A stretch of DNA of 58,327 bases from assembly GCA_902459845.2 (NCBI GenBank), contig CABPSV020000008.1, forward strand, positions 1-58,327, written 5' to 3'. Positions 12,048 to 26,920 of this stretch are shown piece after piece. The number at the start of each line of letters is the position of its first letter. Position 1 is the stretch's first letter. A program made the position numbers and the translations under genes. Below the pieces are notes generated by a model. It saw only the letters and a list, made by a program, of their open reading frames with translations, did no database searches and was not told the origin of the DNA. This DNA comes from Hepatocystis sp. ex Piliocolobus tephrosceles (Eukaryota > Apicomplexa > Aconoidasida > Haemosporida > Plasmodiidae).

Positions 12048-12714
12048 AATATGTATAAACTTATATATATGTTCTGCGCGTTATTAACACATAACAAACA
12101 TGACGGTATAGACCCCCACACGTATATACATATATATATACATATATGCGACTATAACCAAACGTGTGCATACATACTTGTAGTGTTTTTTTTTTTTTTT
12201 TTACAAAAGCCAAGCATAACAATTCTTCTGTATATTTTTTTTCTTTTTATTTATTACTTTTCTACTACTCAAATAAAAAAAATGCATTCATAAACTTTCT
12301 AATTTTTTTTTTTTTTTTTACTTATCTAACTTTTAAAAAAGTTATACTCATGTTATTAAATTGTGCTTATAAAAAAAAAAAAATAAAATAAAATAAAATG
12401 ATGACAAGAAAAATTATAATAAAAACACTTTTTTTATTTTTTATTTTTTAATGAGTGATGATTTAAAATGGGAAAAAAAAGAGAAAAAAAGAAAAATAGA
12501 GTAAAATGGAGAAGAAAAGCATATATTTATTTAATTTAAAAAAAAAGCTTATGTTTAAGTAAAAAAAAAAAAAAAAAAAAGCATAAAATTAAGTTAAAAA
12601 AAAAAAAAAAAAAAAGTAAAATTAAAGAGGCGTACACACAAAAACATGTAAGCCAAAAATATATAAATATAATGCATACAATAAATATATACCACGTAGG
12701 ACAGCTAAAACAAA
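11813..12714. promoter_or_regulatory. Divergent promoter region, dynein chain and RAP-like gene
   Basis: The dynein gene leaves to the left from 11812 and the RAP-like gene to the right from 12715, so these 900 bases must carry both 5' regions. A TA run (12004-12042), several poly-A and poly-T tracts (12183-12202, 12302-12320, 12561-12580, 12597-12615) and purine-rich AAAAGAGAAAAAA stretches are visible. I can name no specific transcription-factor motif with confidence. Confidence 0.55.
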
Positions 12715-15135
12715 ATGTTTGTTTTAAAAAAAGAAATTTCTGTTTTAAAAATAGAAATGTCTGTTTTAAAAATAAAAATGTCTGTTTTAAAAATAGAAAT
12801 GTCTGTTTTAAAAAATGGATTGAGTAAAAGGTGTTTCGTCACAATAAATGATAAAATTAAAAATCCTACAAAAAACAATGAGGAAAGAAACACAATGAAG
12901 GAACAGCTTTTTCTTTTTTCAAAAGAAAAGTTTTATAATTTTAAAAAAGCAAATATACAAAATTTAAGCAATAGAGAAATATTGTATTATATAGGATATT
13001 ATAGCAAAAATAAATTATTTACATCAGCCTTATTAAAATCGATAATGAAAGAATTACAAATAAAAGTAAGGAGTAGTATTCAATGTATATCTTCTAATTT
13101 TGATAGTAACCCCCAAAATATATTAAATTCTAATTGTTATGATGAAACAAAAACAATAAAAAAACCTTTTTTTGATATCCATGATTTAATCAAAGTTTAT
13201 TTAAACATTTGTTATATAAATTCTTATTTTTTTTTAAAAGAAAAACAAACAGATAATTTAGAAAAAAAAAAAAAAGGAGACGTTTTGGTAAACACCACAA
13301 ATGAGAAAGCAAAAGCCTTAACAAAGATCGTAGCAAAGACTGTAGAAGATCAGATTGAAACGATTAGCATTCTGAAGTCCAAAGATGTTAATTCCGCCAA
13401 GTTAGTATCAAAAGAAGAAGATAAAAACGAAATAGTGTCGAGTCATGAATATAAAACACTTCCCAGTAACATTTATGACAATAAAAATAACAACAGCAAA
13501 AATAACGACAACAGCAAAAATAACGACAACAACAAAAATAACGACAACAACAAAAATAACGACAACAACAACAACAATAATGGCATAACTCATGACGTAT
13601 TTAAAAATGATAAATTAATTTCTATAAAACGCGAAGATAAGACAGCATCAAATTTTGCATGTAATGAACATGTTAAAGATATATTTTATTTAATTACTGT
13701 TTTTTTCCTTCAAAATCTAAATATTTTAAACAATCATTATTTATGTCGTTTTTTTTATGGATATAATAAAAGTAAATTTTGTAATGAAAGCTATTTGCAC
13801 AATTTATGTTTTGAAATAATTAAAAGAATAAAAAAAATGCGAACATATCATTTATATTTAATTTTTATGAACTGCTATTATTTAAAATATATTGATAAAA
13901 CATTTCTACATATAGTGTTAATTAATGTTATACGTAAATTATCGCAATTACCATGTGAGGCTATATGCCAAATTTTACCTATTGTTCCATTATTTATAAA
14001 ATCAGATAAAATAGTTTTTAAAATAAATGTTATATATTCCAAAAAAATAGCTAGCTTTAATCAAGTTAATCATTTGGCTAGTTTATTTAAAAAAATGCTG
14101 CAACATAACTTTATATCACAAAAAAATATTTTTTTAAGTTTCAAGTACTTAAATAAGTTTTTGGAAATAAAAAAAAAAAAAAAGGAATATAACAAACAGA
14201 ACAAAGAGAGTGAAGAATATAGTAGTAAAAGTGAAAAAATAAATTTGTGTGTCGATAATGATAAAAATAAAGTTTATGAAATTTTAAATAATTTTGACTC
14301 ATTTAATTATGAAACTTGTAAAAAAAAAAAAAAAAAAATGATTAATCATATAGATAATATAAATTGTTTGGAAGAAAATTACTATCAAAATTTGAAAAAT
14401 GCTGATAAAATAGATGACCAAGAATTTAGTAATTGTATTGACATAGATGATAGTAATAGTAGTGACAACGTAGAAGACAGTTTAGATTGTCACACAGACA
14501 CAAAAACAAACAAATATGTCGAATTACTTAAAAACGAACAAATAACAAATAACGAAATCATAATGAATAAAGACAGTGGTAAAGAGTTAAAAGAGAAAGA
14601 TACTTTATTTTTTGATCTTAAATTAATAGATATGTATTTAAGACATAATTTTAGCAATATATATGACTTGTTACCAATATATTATAAAAATTTCCTTCGA
14701 AAAGTACGAAATACAGCATGTAATATTAATAAAAATTTACAAGGAGAAAAAGAAATATATATTTTAAAAAAATATATAAAACTATTAAATTATAATTTTA
14801 TAACATTTGCATATGGACCTTATATTTTACATATATGCGATCCTTTTAATAAAATATATATTGAATGGAAAGATATGTGGAATTTATATCCACAGTATGA
14901 ACAGGTATTTCAAAAAAGTTTTTATATTCATAAAACTTATCATTTAAAAAGGGAAGGATTTAAACAAATTATAATTTGTCATGATTTTTACACAAAGTGT
15001 CAAAACGAGAAAGAAAAAATCAAATATATCAGCTCTATTTTGTCTCTTACTGATTTTTCCAAATGTACACCTCTCATGGTAAATACAAATAAAGATGATC
15101 CCATTTCGCTGCAGTTGCCTAGTATATGTTTATAG
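12715..15135 (+). CDS. Conserved protein with RAP-like C-terminal domain
   Basis: This is an 806-codon frame without introns. Residues 1-33 are a heptad-like repeat (SVLKIEM/SVLKIKM), encoded by tandem DNA, that may lie upstream of the true start; GLSKRCFVTINDK follows. Residues about 260-285 are an Asn/Lys/Asp repeat. Residues about 315-470 form helical repeats reminiscent of the heptatricopeptide (HPR) repeats of apicomplexan organellar RNA-binding proteins. The end (about 698-790) has a RAP-like pattern: a YGPYILHICDPFNKIYIEW strand block, then YHLKREGFKQIIICHDFY, a charged linker and an amphipathic helix. RAP proteins of this phylum bind mitochondrial or apicoplast RNA, often rRNA fragments. 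Assignment rests on pattern only; a hidden-Markov search with the RAP and HPR profiles would decide it. Confidence 0.6.
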   Translation: MFVLKKEISVLKIEMSVLKIKMSVLKIEMSVLKNGLSKRCFVTINDKIKNPTKNNEERNTMKEQLFLFSKEKFYNFKKANIQNLSNREILYYIGYYSKNKLFTSALLKSIMKELQIKVRSSIQCISSNFDSNPQNILNSNCYDETKTIKKPFFDIHDLIKVYLNICYINSYFFLKEKQTDNLEKKKKGDVLVNTTNEKAKALTKIVAKTVEDQIETISILKSKDVNSAKLVSKEEDKNEIVSSHEYKTLPSNIYDNKNNNSKNNDNSKNNDNNKNNDNNKNNDNNNNNNGITHDVFKNDKLISIKREDKTASNFACNEHVKDIFYLITVFFLQNLNILNNHYLCRFFYGYNKSKFCNESYLHNLCFEIIKRIKKMRTYHLYLIFMNCYYLKYIDKTFLHIVLINVIRKLSQLPCEAICQILPIVPLFIKSDKIVFKINVIYSKKIASFNQVNHLASLFKKMLQHNFISQKNIFLSFKYLNKFLEIKKKKKEYNKQNKESEEYSSKSEKINLCVDNDKNKVYEILNNFDSFNYETCKKKKKKMINHIDNINCLEENYYQNLKNADKIDDQEFSNCIDIDDSNSSDNVEDSLDCHTDTKTNKYVELLKNEQITNNEIIMNKDSGKELKEKDTLFFDLKLIDMYLRHNFSNIYDLLPIYYKNFLRKVRNTACNINKNLQGEKEIYILKKYIKLLNYNFITFAYGPYILHICDPFNKIYIEWKDMWNLYPQYEQVFQKSFYIHKTYHLKREGFKQIIICHDFYTKCQNEKEKIKYISSILSLTDFSKCTPLMVNTNKDDPISLQLPSICL
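12722..12816 (+). repeat. Coding 21-base tandem repeat at the RAP-like protein's N-terminus
   Basis: About four copies encode SVLKIEM-type heptads directly after the annotated start. Because the repeat follows the first ATG so closely, the start codon choice is uncertain. Confidence 0.75.
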
Positions 15136-15914
15136 TTGTCTAACATTGTACTTTATAAATTTAAAAATAACAACAAACTGTCTATTTTTGTTAAACTTAA
15201 GTATATAAAAACAATATGTTCACAGCATGCTTACCTTGTTAAAACTGCTTTTAAATTTGTTCATTTTTTGCTGTTTATTCTTTTTATTTTCTGCTTATTC
15301 TTTTTATTTTGCTTTTATTTTGTTTTAAATTTTTTTTTTTTTGTAAATGACTGATCTCTTCCTTTTTTTTTTTTTTTTGTTCTTTTTTATTATTTGTAAA
15401 AATTTAAACATAATACATTTTTAAAACACATTTTTAAAACAATACATTTTTAAAGCAGCACATTTTTAAAACAATACATTTTTAAAGCAGCACATTTTTA
15501 AAACAATACATTTTTAAAGCAGCACATTTTTAAAACAATACATTTTTAAAGCAACACATTTTTAAAACACATTTTTAAAACAATACATTTTTAAAGCAGC
15601 ACATTTTTAAAACAATACATTTTTAAAGCAACACATTTTTAAAACAATACATTTTTAAAGCAGCACATTTTTAAAAGCGAATAAAAGTTTTTTAATTGTG
15701 CCTAAACAACAATTTATTTTTTTGACATGTATTTTTGTTTTATTAAATTCTAACTCACATAAAACGGCGTTCACATATATATATATATATATATACGTAC
15801 ATGTAGACTATTCTAATTTTGTGACAAATTCAGGTTAATTTAAAAAACGAAAAAAACAAATTATAATAAATTAGAACTAAACAAATTAAGCTACAATAAA
15901 ACAGAACTAAACAG

Positions 15915-15948
<34 letters not shown>

Positions 15949-16403
15949 ACTATACTAGCAATAAAAATTGGTATAATTGGTATATAATAATACTCATAAA
16001 AGGAAAAACTGTAATATGATAAAAACATAATAGTGATGTAATAATCACTTCCATTAACATATAATCCCAAGCTTTGTTCTATTTAAAAATGTTTTATTTA
16101 TTATCTTATGTATTAAAAAAAAAAAAAAAAAAAAAAAAGTTTACCATAAATACGAACATTAATATAAAGCATATTTATACACAATGAGAAAAAAAAAATT
16201 TTTTTTTTTTTTTCCACATCCTGCTATGTTTAACACGTTTTATTGGTTTGGTTTATTGTTCGTCTTCTATTTTTTTTTTTTTTTTTTTTTTTTTTTCTAT
16301 AAGCTTCCTTTTTCTATACAATAGTTACATAACAAAAAAACTTACAAATAACTACATCATGGTACGTCATGCATAAGGGCAGTTAATCCACCTGTCACTG
16401 TTT
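15136..16403. other. Convergent intergenic region with tandem repeat
   Basis: This lies between the 3' ends of the RAP-like gene and the NAA60-like gene. It carries the tandem array described separately, a TA run at about 15775-15794, poly-A at 15920-15945 and 16117-16138, and poly-T at 16198-16213 and 16271-16296. No gene is apparent. Confidence 0.65.
15419..15677. repeat. Tandem array of ACATTTTTAAA units
   Basis: ACATTTTTAAAACAAT and ACATTTTTAAAGCAGC alternate to make a higher-order unit of about 31-32 bases, repeated about eight times in the 3' flank of the RAP-like gene. The TTTTTAAA core makes the array weakly palindromic. Confidence 0.9.
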
Positions 16404-20219
<3,816 letters not shown>

Positions 20220-20852
20220 ATTTTTATTATTATTTGGAATAAGGAAAATCTATGTTCTTTTATGTTTTTATTCGGAATATACTTACATACATACATATAT
20301 GTATAACTTATAAATTTCTTATTATTTTTTCTAATTCGCTTTATTTTGGCATTTTAGATGAACAAGAAAAGATAAAAAAAAGAAAAAAAGTCTTTCTTTT
20401 TTTTTTTTTTTTTCCTTTCAATTTTTTTTATCTTTTGCGTCTTTTTTGTATTTATGAAATATATAACTGTTTGTGGTTTAATTTGAGTACATATATATAT
20501 GTATGCACATGTTTATTTATTCGTGAAAACATTAAACACTTTTTTCGTGATTATTAATATTTTAATGTTGTATCGAACTAATATATTTGTGTATATATAC
20601 GCTAATGTATGTATATATTTTTATTAATAAATTGCAAACAAAATTTTATTTACTGCTCTTTAAAAAAGGTGTTTAATATTTATGTTACTTTTGTCCTTCT
20701 TTTATACTTCTTTTATACTGTTTTTATACTTCTTGTATACTTCTTTTGTACTTCTTTTGTACTTCATTAGCACACATATATTTACAAATATTATATATAC
20801 AAAAAATAAAGGAATAAGACTAACAAAATTTAAAAAAAGACCTTACTTTGGT

Positions 20853-20885
<33 letters not shown>

Positions 20886-22279
20886 AAAGTGAAGTAAATG
20901 AAGAAGTGTAAACAATTATATCCTGTTACTATTATAAAAAATCAAAAAATCAAAGTATATAACTTGGCGAATAAAAATAACAATTAAATTAAAGATTAAA
21001 TTAAAGATTAAATTAAAGATTAAATTAATGATTAAATTAATGATTAAATTAATGATTAAATTAATGATTAAATTAATGATTAAATTAATGATTAAATTAA
21101 TGATTAAATTAATGATTAAATTAATGATTAAATTAATGATTAAACTTATGCATGTGATTACAAGTAAAATTATGAATGTGATTACAAATGAAGTTATAAA
21201 TACGACTACTAATAATTACGAGCAAAATTATAAATACGATTACAAGTAAAATTATAAACACGATTACGAGCAAAATTATAAATATGTTTACGAATAAAAT
21301 TACGGATAACAGGTTGTTAGATCTATTACGAAGGAAAGTAGTTTATCAAAACATTCTTATGTATTTGTTTTTTGTTTATCTATAAGTAAAATAAAAAAGT
21401 GCTAAAAATAGCATAAAAAAATTAAAAAAAAAAAAAAAAAGTAAAAAAAAATAAAATAATAATCACTATTACAATTATAACTATGGTAAGTATAATAATT
21501 ATTATAATTATTATAATTATAGCAAGTACAATAATTATGATAATATATTATGATTTATTCTTAATGAAAAAAAAAAAAAAACGAATTGTTACTGTATAGG
21601 TGTATTATTTATTTTTATAATACATTAAACATAATATTATAATATTCATAAGCAACTGTTAATTCATATATATAATTATTCGCATCTTATATAGATATCA
21701 GATAAAAGTACATTCGCACATTATATGATATTTCGAAGTAAAAATGTCCCTCATTTGTTTTCATAAATATATATATATACTTATATGTATATATACATAT
21801 ATGTATATATTTATGCTATACATATACTTTTATATTTAAACAAATAATATATATATATTTTTTTTTTTTCTTTGCTCGCTGCACACCACTCGCATCAGTG
21901 TCATTTAGTATGGTTATTATATTTTATTTTAAGCTCTTAAAAATGATTTAAAAAGAAGTAAATAAAAAAGATAAAAAAAGAAAAAAAGAAAAAAATAGAA
22001 AAAAAGAAAAAAATAGAAAAAAAGAAAAGAAAAGGCGTATTTTGTCAATACCCCTGTTTCATTGATAATGTAATTAATGTTTCAAATAAAAATATATTTT
22101 TTTTAATAATCTTAAAAATATGGAAGTTTTTTATATGTTAAATTTAGCAAAATAAATAAAGTAAAAAATAAACTAAGATAACATGTCTTTTTTTTTTTTT
22201 TTTTTTTTTAATTAAGGTAGCATGTATAAATATATGCAGTAAAAACAAAGCGTTCTTTTATAATTTGTTTTGTTTTGTG

Positions 22280-22337
<58 letters not shown>

Positions 22338-22858
22338 GTTATAACGAATGCTTATAATAGGTGTATAAATATATATATATATATATACATGTATGTTTGC
22401 ATAGTTGAAATTCTTAACTCAATTATCTTCGTATAGATGAGAAATAAAAACGTTTTTAAATACATCTACACAACATAAAAAATCAAAATGAAAAAAAAAA
22501 AAAAAAAAAACTCTTAAAAATGCACTGCAAATAGATACATATGTAATATATATTTTATATGTGTATGTCAAGTATACATAATGCGCTCAATCTGTATTTT
22601 TTTTTTGATCCAGAGATAATGTTACACTTATGTACGTTTTCTTTCTTATTAATAATTCATGATCTTTATTTAGCTTTTGTATCTGTAATTTACTATTTAG
22701 TTTTATGTTTACTTTCTTGTGATCTACTGATTTTGCATATTTCCATTTGTATGTATTTATGTATGTGTATATATTTGTGTGTCCCTCTAAAGGTAAAATA
22801 TATTTTTTTTTTTTTTAATACTTACATGTTTAATGTTTATTATTAGTTATGTAAGTTT
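20220..22858. other. Long intergenic region, NAA60-like gene to small membrane protein
   Basis: This 2.6-kb stretch contains the NAA60-like 5' region. It has a T run (20399-20413), CTTTTATACTT repeats (20697-20765), poly-A (20852-20879), a 12-base array (20985-21145), followed by degenerate AAAATTATAAATACGATTACAAG copies to about 21300, purine-rich AAAAAGAAAAA tracts (21960-22030), and a 53-base poly-A centred on 22310. Between about 22560 and 22800 the sequence is less simple and holds a ~40-codon open stretch on the minus strand, discussed under findings. No complete gene is visible. Confidence 0.55.
20985..21145. repeat. 12-base tandem repeat ATTAAATTAATG
   Basis: The array starts with ATTAAATTAAAG copies and continues with about ten ATTAAATTAATG copies. 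The open frame across it (MIKL repeats) is a by-product of the 12-base period. Confidence 0.92.
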
Positions 22859-23062
22859 TTATTCGTTCCCATTTACTCTCTTTAAGTATTCATTTGCATC
22901 AGAAACAACTTTATTTGAATGGAAATCGGAGTTCTTAAATTTAATTATTCCATATACATTCAAAGCACAAGGGAAAAATAAAAAAGAGAAAGCAGCATAG
23001 GGTTTATATAAACTTCTAAGGTCTTTCCACATGGAAAAAAAGGTATAATATAAGGCTGCCAT
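22859..23062 (-). CDS. Small membrane protein, function unknown
   Basis: The frame is 67 codons: MAALYYTFFSMWKDLRSLYK, then a hydrophobic segment at about 21-41 (PYAAFSFLFFPCALNVYGII) and a charged tail. Composition is balanced, unlike the simple-sequence frames nearby, and the single-pass layout recalls small mitochondrial inner- or outer-membrane subunits. I do not recognise the family. A GTAAAT donor-like site sits near the end (AGA|GTAAAT), so the last five codons may be intronic and a further exon may lie downstream at about 22590-22770. Confidence 0.5.
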   Translation of the reverse strand: MAALYYTFFSMWKDLRSLYKPYAAFSFLFFPCALNVYGIIKFKNSDFHSNKVVSDANEYLKRVNGNE

Positions 23063-23574
23063 TTTTTTTTTATTTTATTTTTTTTTTTTCTTTTTGACTA
23101 CAATACTTTTGTTGTTTTTAATGTAAATTGAAAATTATTATATCTTCATTTATTGACATATATATATATAAATACATATGTATTGGAGTATACTGAGCGC
23201 AGAAATAAACAGGTTACTTTATTCAAATGTAAAATTTGGTAATATCAAAAATGTTTTAATAAACGTTCACCGATAAATTAATAACATTCGTAATTTTCTT
23301 TAACGTTTCGTATAATAATAATTAATTTTATTTTTTTAAAATTGCGTATAAAAATAATAAAAACAGGAAAAATAAAACGAATAAGTGAGATAAAAAAAAT
23401 AAATGTACAAATGTATAAAAGTATAAATGTATAAAAGTGAATTAAATGATTTATATATGCAAATACTGTGAAAAAAAAAAAAAAAAAATTCTTAATTTTT
23501 TTATTTTCTATTTTTTTTTTTATTTTTTAAAGCACACATAGTTAATAGGAGCCTCAAACCCATTGTCACTTAAG

Positions 23575-23610
<36 letters not shown>

Positions 23611-23857
23611 CAAAAATATAAAAAATTAAAAAAAATACAAAATCACAATGATAATGCTGGGAAAAAATTAGCCCTCTTTTATCTTTTACCTCACATGTAG
23701 TTGCAGGACGAAAATTAAAAAAATTGTAAAAAAATTGTAAAAAAATTGTAAAAAAATTGTAAAAATTTTGAAATTTAAGATCAGCTTTAAATACATTAAA
23801 AAAAAAAAAAAAAAAAAAAAAAATGAATTATAAAAAGCACTTAAAAAAACATTTGAA
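23063..23857. other. Divergent promoter region
   Basis: This region separates the small membrane protein (leftward) from the 1,020-residue gene (rightward) and should promote both. It contains a TA run near 23157-23170, poly-A of about 36 bases ending at 23609, four copies of AAAAAATTGT (about 23718-23765), and poly-A at 23799-23823 shortly before the start codon. No frame of interest is seen. Confidence 0.55.
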
Positions 23858-26800
23858 ATGTTTTTAAATACCTATTTATTTTCAGCTAAAAATTGTTTGC
23901 AGTGTAAGCAGTTGAACATAAACATTCTTTATAATATTAAAAAAAAAAAAAAAATTGGGATTTATAAAAAATATCATTCTTTTTGTAATATATTAGAAGC
24001 AAAAAGAGGCAAACATATAAGTTTGTCATTTGTATGTTTTAATAGAAGTGGAAAATGTAACAACTTACATACTTTAAAAAATGAGGATAATTACCAGGAT
24101 GTTGTAAGTGATATAAAAACAAAAAGGGATCGAATAAATAGTAACAGTAGTAGAAATAGTAAGAATATAAAAAGTTTTGATAGTAAGGTATGTAAAAATT
24201 TTGACGAAACAACAAATGCTAGATTAGATGTTAGTGCGAATGGAAGGGAACGTATTTGGGAGGAAGAAGAAGTAAAGAGACAAGAGGATGTTATTGATTA
24301 TGTAACAGATAAAGATATGAACGAAAAAGAAAACACAGTATATGACAGTTATGATGAAGATGACGATATTGAAACTGTAACAGAAGAATGTAATGAAGTT
24401 TTTGAAGACGATATAGATACATTATTGTTTACGAATAATTTAAACTCCAGTTTAGTAGGTAATTTGTGGCATTCTTCAGCAAATAGTTTATATAAAGAAT
24501 TACAAAAAAATTTAAATTCTACAAAAGAAAATAAAAACAAACATGAGCAAAAACCATATTATTATAGTAATAATGAAAGTAAAAAAAATTTGACTGAAAA
24601 AGATATATATTCCAAAAAGGAGGAAACATCAGAATATATAAAAAAGGAAGATAACGTGTTAGGAAATGTAAAAGAGGTTTCAATGAGTAATACACAAGGA
24701 AGTGGCCTAAACAGTTTGATAATGGATAATTTTTATGTACAAGAATCGGTAAGAAGTGATGATAATAATATTAATTTTAACACTGTGCCAAAAGGCACAA
24801 TATCAACGAACGCATTAATCAATAAAATTTATGAAGAAGAACAAAGAGAGGCGGAAAAATTAAAAGAGTTTTTTACAGAAAATAAAGATAATTTTGAAAG
24901 ATATCGAAACTCGATTATGTGCAAATTAAATATATCAAAAGAGTTACCTAAAAAATTTAAACATCTGAGTAAAGAAAATAGTAATATATTTAATACTGAA
25001 ATAAATAAAGAAAGATATTACAAAAAATTAATTGACAATTTAGATAAAGGTACTTATCAAGAAGCATATTATAAAAAAAAAAATGAAAAAAAAAAAAAAA
25101 ATATAAATTATGATACTATTGAAACAATTAAAATTTTAGATATTGATAGTTTATCATGTAATGTATTAAATCATTTATTTGCTTATAAAATTGTTAAAAA
25201 TTGTAGTGCAGAAATTTGTTTAAAAATAATAAGTAGGATAGGTATGTATCGTGATAAACACTCACAAGTTTCTTATGAAAACATGATTAATTATATCGGT
25301 CAAATAATTAATAATAATACTAATGCTGAAATTATAGCACTTTTTTCAAGATGTTATGAAACTGTAAGTATACCATTTTTAGTAAATTATGTACGAAAAT
25401 ATGGTACATTTTCAAGATCCTTTATAGTTAATTTATATGATAAATATTTTAAAAAAAGATTATTCGATTTTGTTCGATATGAAAATAATATGGGTGTAAG
25501 AAAAATACCAAACATTTTAACACACCCGTATCATTTGTCTTCTTACATAAAATTAATGGGTGAATGTTCAGCTAAGAAAGATATGTATATCCAGTTAAAA
25601 ATCAAAGGTCATGTCCCGAGTAGTCTTAATTTGAATGATTTGGGGTTAACAGGTAGTAACATGTTAAATGATGGTATGGTAAATGATGGTATGGTAAATG
25701 ATGGTATGTTAAGTGGTGATATGTTAAGTGGTGATATGTTAAGTGGCGACACGGTCGACCGTTTTAACTACTATCTACCAGATGAACAAAATAATACAAA
25801 AACAAAAGAAATTAACATAAATTATCAGAAAAAAAAAAAATCAAGTGATAAATATATAAAAAGACCTAAAATGTATGACATTATTTTATCATCCGAATAT
25901 ACAGGATTACCTATTGAGCATTTTATTGAAAAAGAAGAAAATGATGAAGATGAAGCAAAATTTTTAAACTATGACAATTCAAAAAAAAAAAAAAAAAAAG
26001 AATTACCAAAAACGAATAATAATCTAGCTCAAATAGAACTACCGAGTGAGGCCCACGAATTAAAAAATGATCATAACACAATATTAATCAATAAAAATCC
26101 GTTAGTAAATAAAAATATAAACGTGATAAATAAAAAAGAACGAACTCAGTTTGAAAAAAATAAAAAAATAAAAATACAACAAAGTTATGCCATTGCAAAA
26201 GATGAAAATGTAATAGAAGATTTAAACATAATGAGTAATATACATTCTATTGAACAACATGGACAAACGACAGCATATAACACATATCCAACCGAAGACG
26301 ACGTGCATAATATCAAAGACGACGTGCATAATATCAAAGACGACGTGCATAATATCGAAGACGACGTGCATAATATCGAAGACGACGTGCATAATATCGA
26401 AGACGACGTGCATAATATCGAAGACGACGTGCATAATATCGAAGACGACGTGCATAAAACCAAAAATGACGTGCATAAAACCACAAACCACATACACAAC
26501 AATGAGAGTATAAACTTTACTCTAGAAGACGAATGTGATATTTATATGTACAAAAAATTTAGCAAACTAAATAAATCTACTCTTGCATTACAAAATAAAT
26601 TAGTGAAAGGTGATGAAAAAAAAGAAAACGAACTAACAACTTGTTTAAATAAGTATGAAACATATGAAGAAATCGATAAAGATGTAACTAACCAAGCTTT
26701 ATGGGAATTACCTTGGAAGGGTAAAATGAAAAACAGCTTTTATTTTAAAAGTCGTTTTTTTAAAATTCTGCCTAATATAGGTTGGTCAGAAATTAAAGAT

Positions 26801-26920
26801 ATATCAAACAAATATATAAGACCAAAAAGAAAAAGAAAAAAACACAGTATTACAAGAGAAAGAGCTTTACAAAAAAAAATAAAAATCAATTTATTTAAAA
26901 AAAAAATATTACAAAAATGA
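23858..26920 (+). CDS. Conserved-type protein of unknown function, 1,020 residues
   Basis: The N-terminus (about 1-75) is basic, rich in Asn/Lys/Phe/Leu and poor in acidic residues, compatible with an organellar targeting sequence. An acidic segment follows (about 165-190). The best-ordered part is about 425-580, predicted all-helical (LSCNVLNHLFAYKIVKN, ISRIGMYRDKHSQVSYENMI, IIALFSRCYETVSIPFLVNY), which could be an HPR/PPR-like solenoid. Then come NDGMV/SGDML repeats (about 600-630), the DDVHNIE repeat (about 813-875), a WELPWKGKMKNSFYFKSRFF block (about 949-968) and a strongly basic end. I do not recognise the family. One ATG start, no intron needed. Confidence 0.85.
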   Translation: MFLNTYLFSAKNCLQCKQLNINILYNIKKKKKIGIYKKYHSFCNILEAKRGKHISLSFVCFNRSGKCNNLHTLKNEDNYQDVVSDIKTKRDRINSNSSRNSKNIKSFDSKVCKNFDETTNARLDVSANGRERIWEEEEVKRQEDVIDYVTDKDMNEKENTVYDSYDEDDDIETVTEECNEVFEDDIDTLLFTNNLNSSLVGNLWHSSANSLYKELQKNLNSTKENKNKHEQKPYYYSNNESKKNLTEKDIYSKKEETSEYIKKEDNVLGNVKEVSMSNTQGSGLNSLIMDNFYVQESVRSDDNNINFNTVPKGTISTNALINKIYEEEQREAEKLKEFFTENKDNFERYRNSIMCKLNISKELPKKFKHLSKENSNIFNTEINKERYYKKLIDNLDKGTYQEAYYKKKNEKKKKNINYDTIETIKILDIDSLSCNVLNHLFAYKIVKNCSAEICLKIISRIGMYRDKHSQVSYENMINYIGQIINNNTNAEIIALFSRCYETVSIPFLVNYVRKYGTFSRSFIVNLYDKYFKKRLFDFVRYENNMGVRKIPNILTHPYHLSSYIKLMGECSAKKDMYIQLKIKGHVPSSLNLNDLGLTGSNMLNDGMVNDGMVNDGMLSGDMLSGDMLSGDTVDRFNYYLPDEQNNTKTKEININYQKKKKSSDKYIKRPKMYDIILSSEYTGLPIEHFIEKEENDEDEAKFLNYDNSKKKKKKELPKTNNNLAQIELPSEAHELKNDHNTILINKNPLVNKNINVINKKERTQFEKNKKIKIQQSYAIAKDENVIEDLNIMSNIHSIEQHGQTTAYNTYPTEDDVHNIKDDVHNIKDDVHNIEDDVHNIEDDVHNIEDDVHNIEDDVHNIEDDVHKTKNDVHKTTNHIHNNESINFTLEDECDIYMYKKFSKLNKSTLALQNKLVKGDEKKENELTTCLNKYETYEEIDKDVTNQALWELPWKGKMKNSFYFKSRFFKILPNIGWSEIKDISNKYIRPKRKRKKHSITRERALQKKIKINLFKKKILQK
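25662..25752 (+). repeat. Coding 15-base repeats (NDGMV then SGDML)
   Basis: Three copies of AATGATGGTATGGTA-type units pass directly into three copies of AGTGGTGATATGTTA-type units inside the 1,020-residue gene. Confidence 0.85.
26296..26480 (+). repeat. Coding 21-base repeat (DDVHNIE)
   Basis: About eight to nine copies of a 21-base unit encode DDVHNIE/DDVHNIK in the 1,020-residue protein. The copies are nearly identical at DNA level, indicating recent expansion; other frames are open too but not meaningful. Confidence 0.9.
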
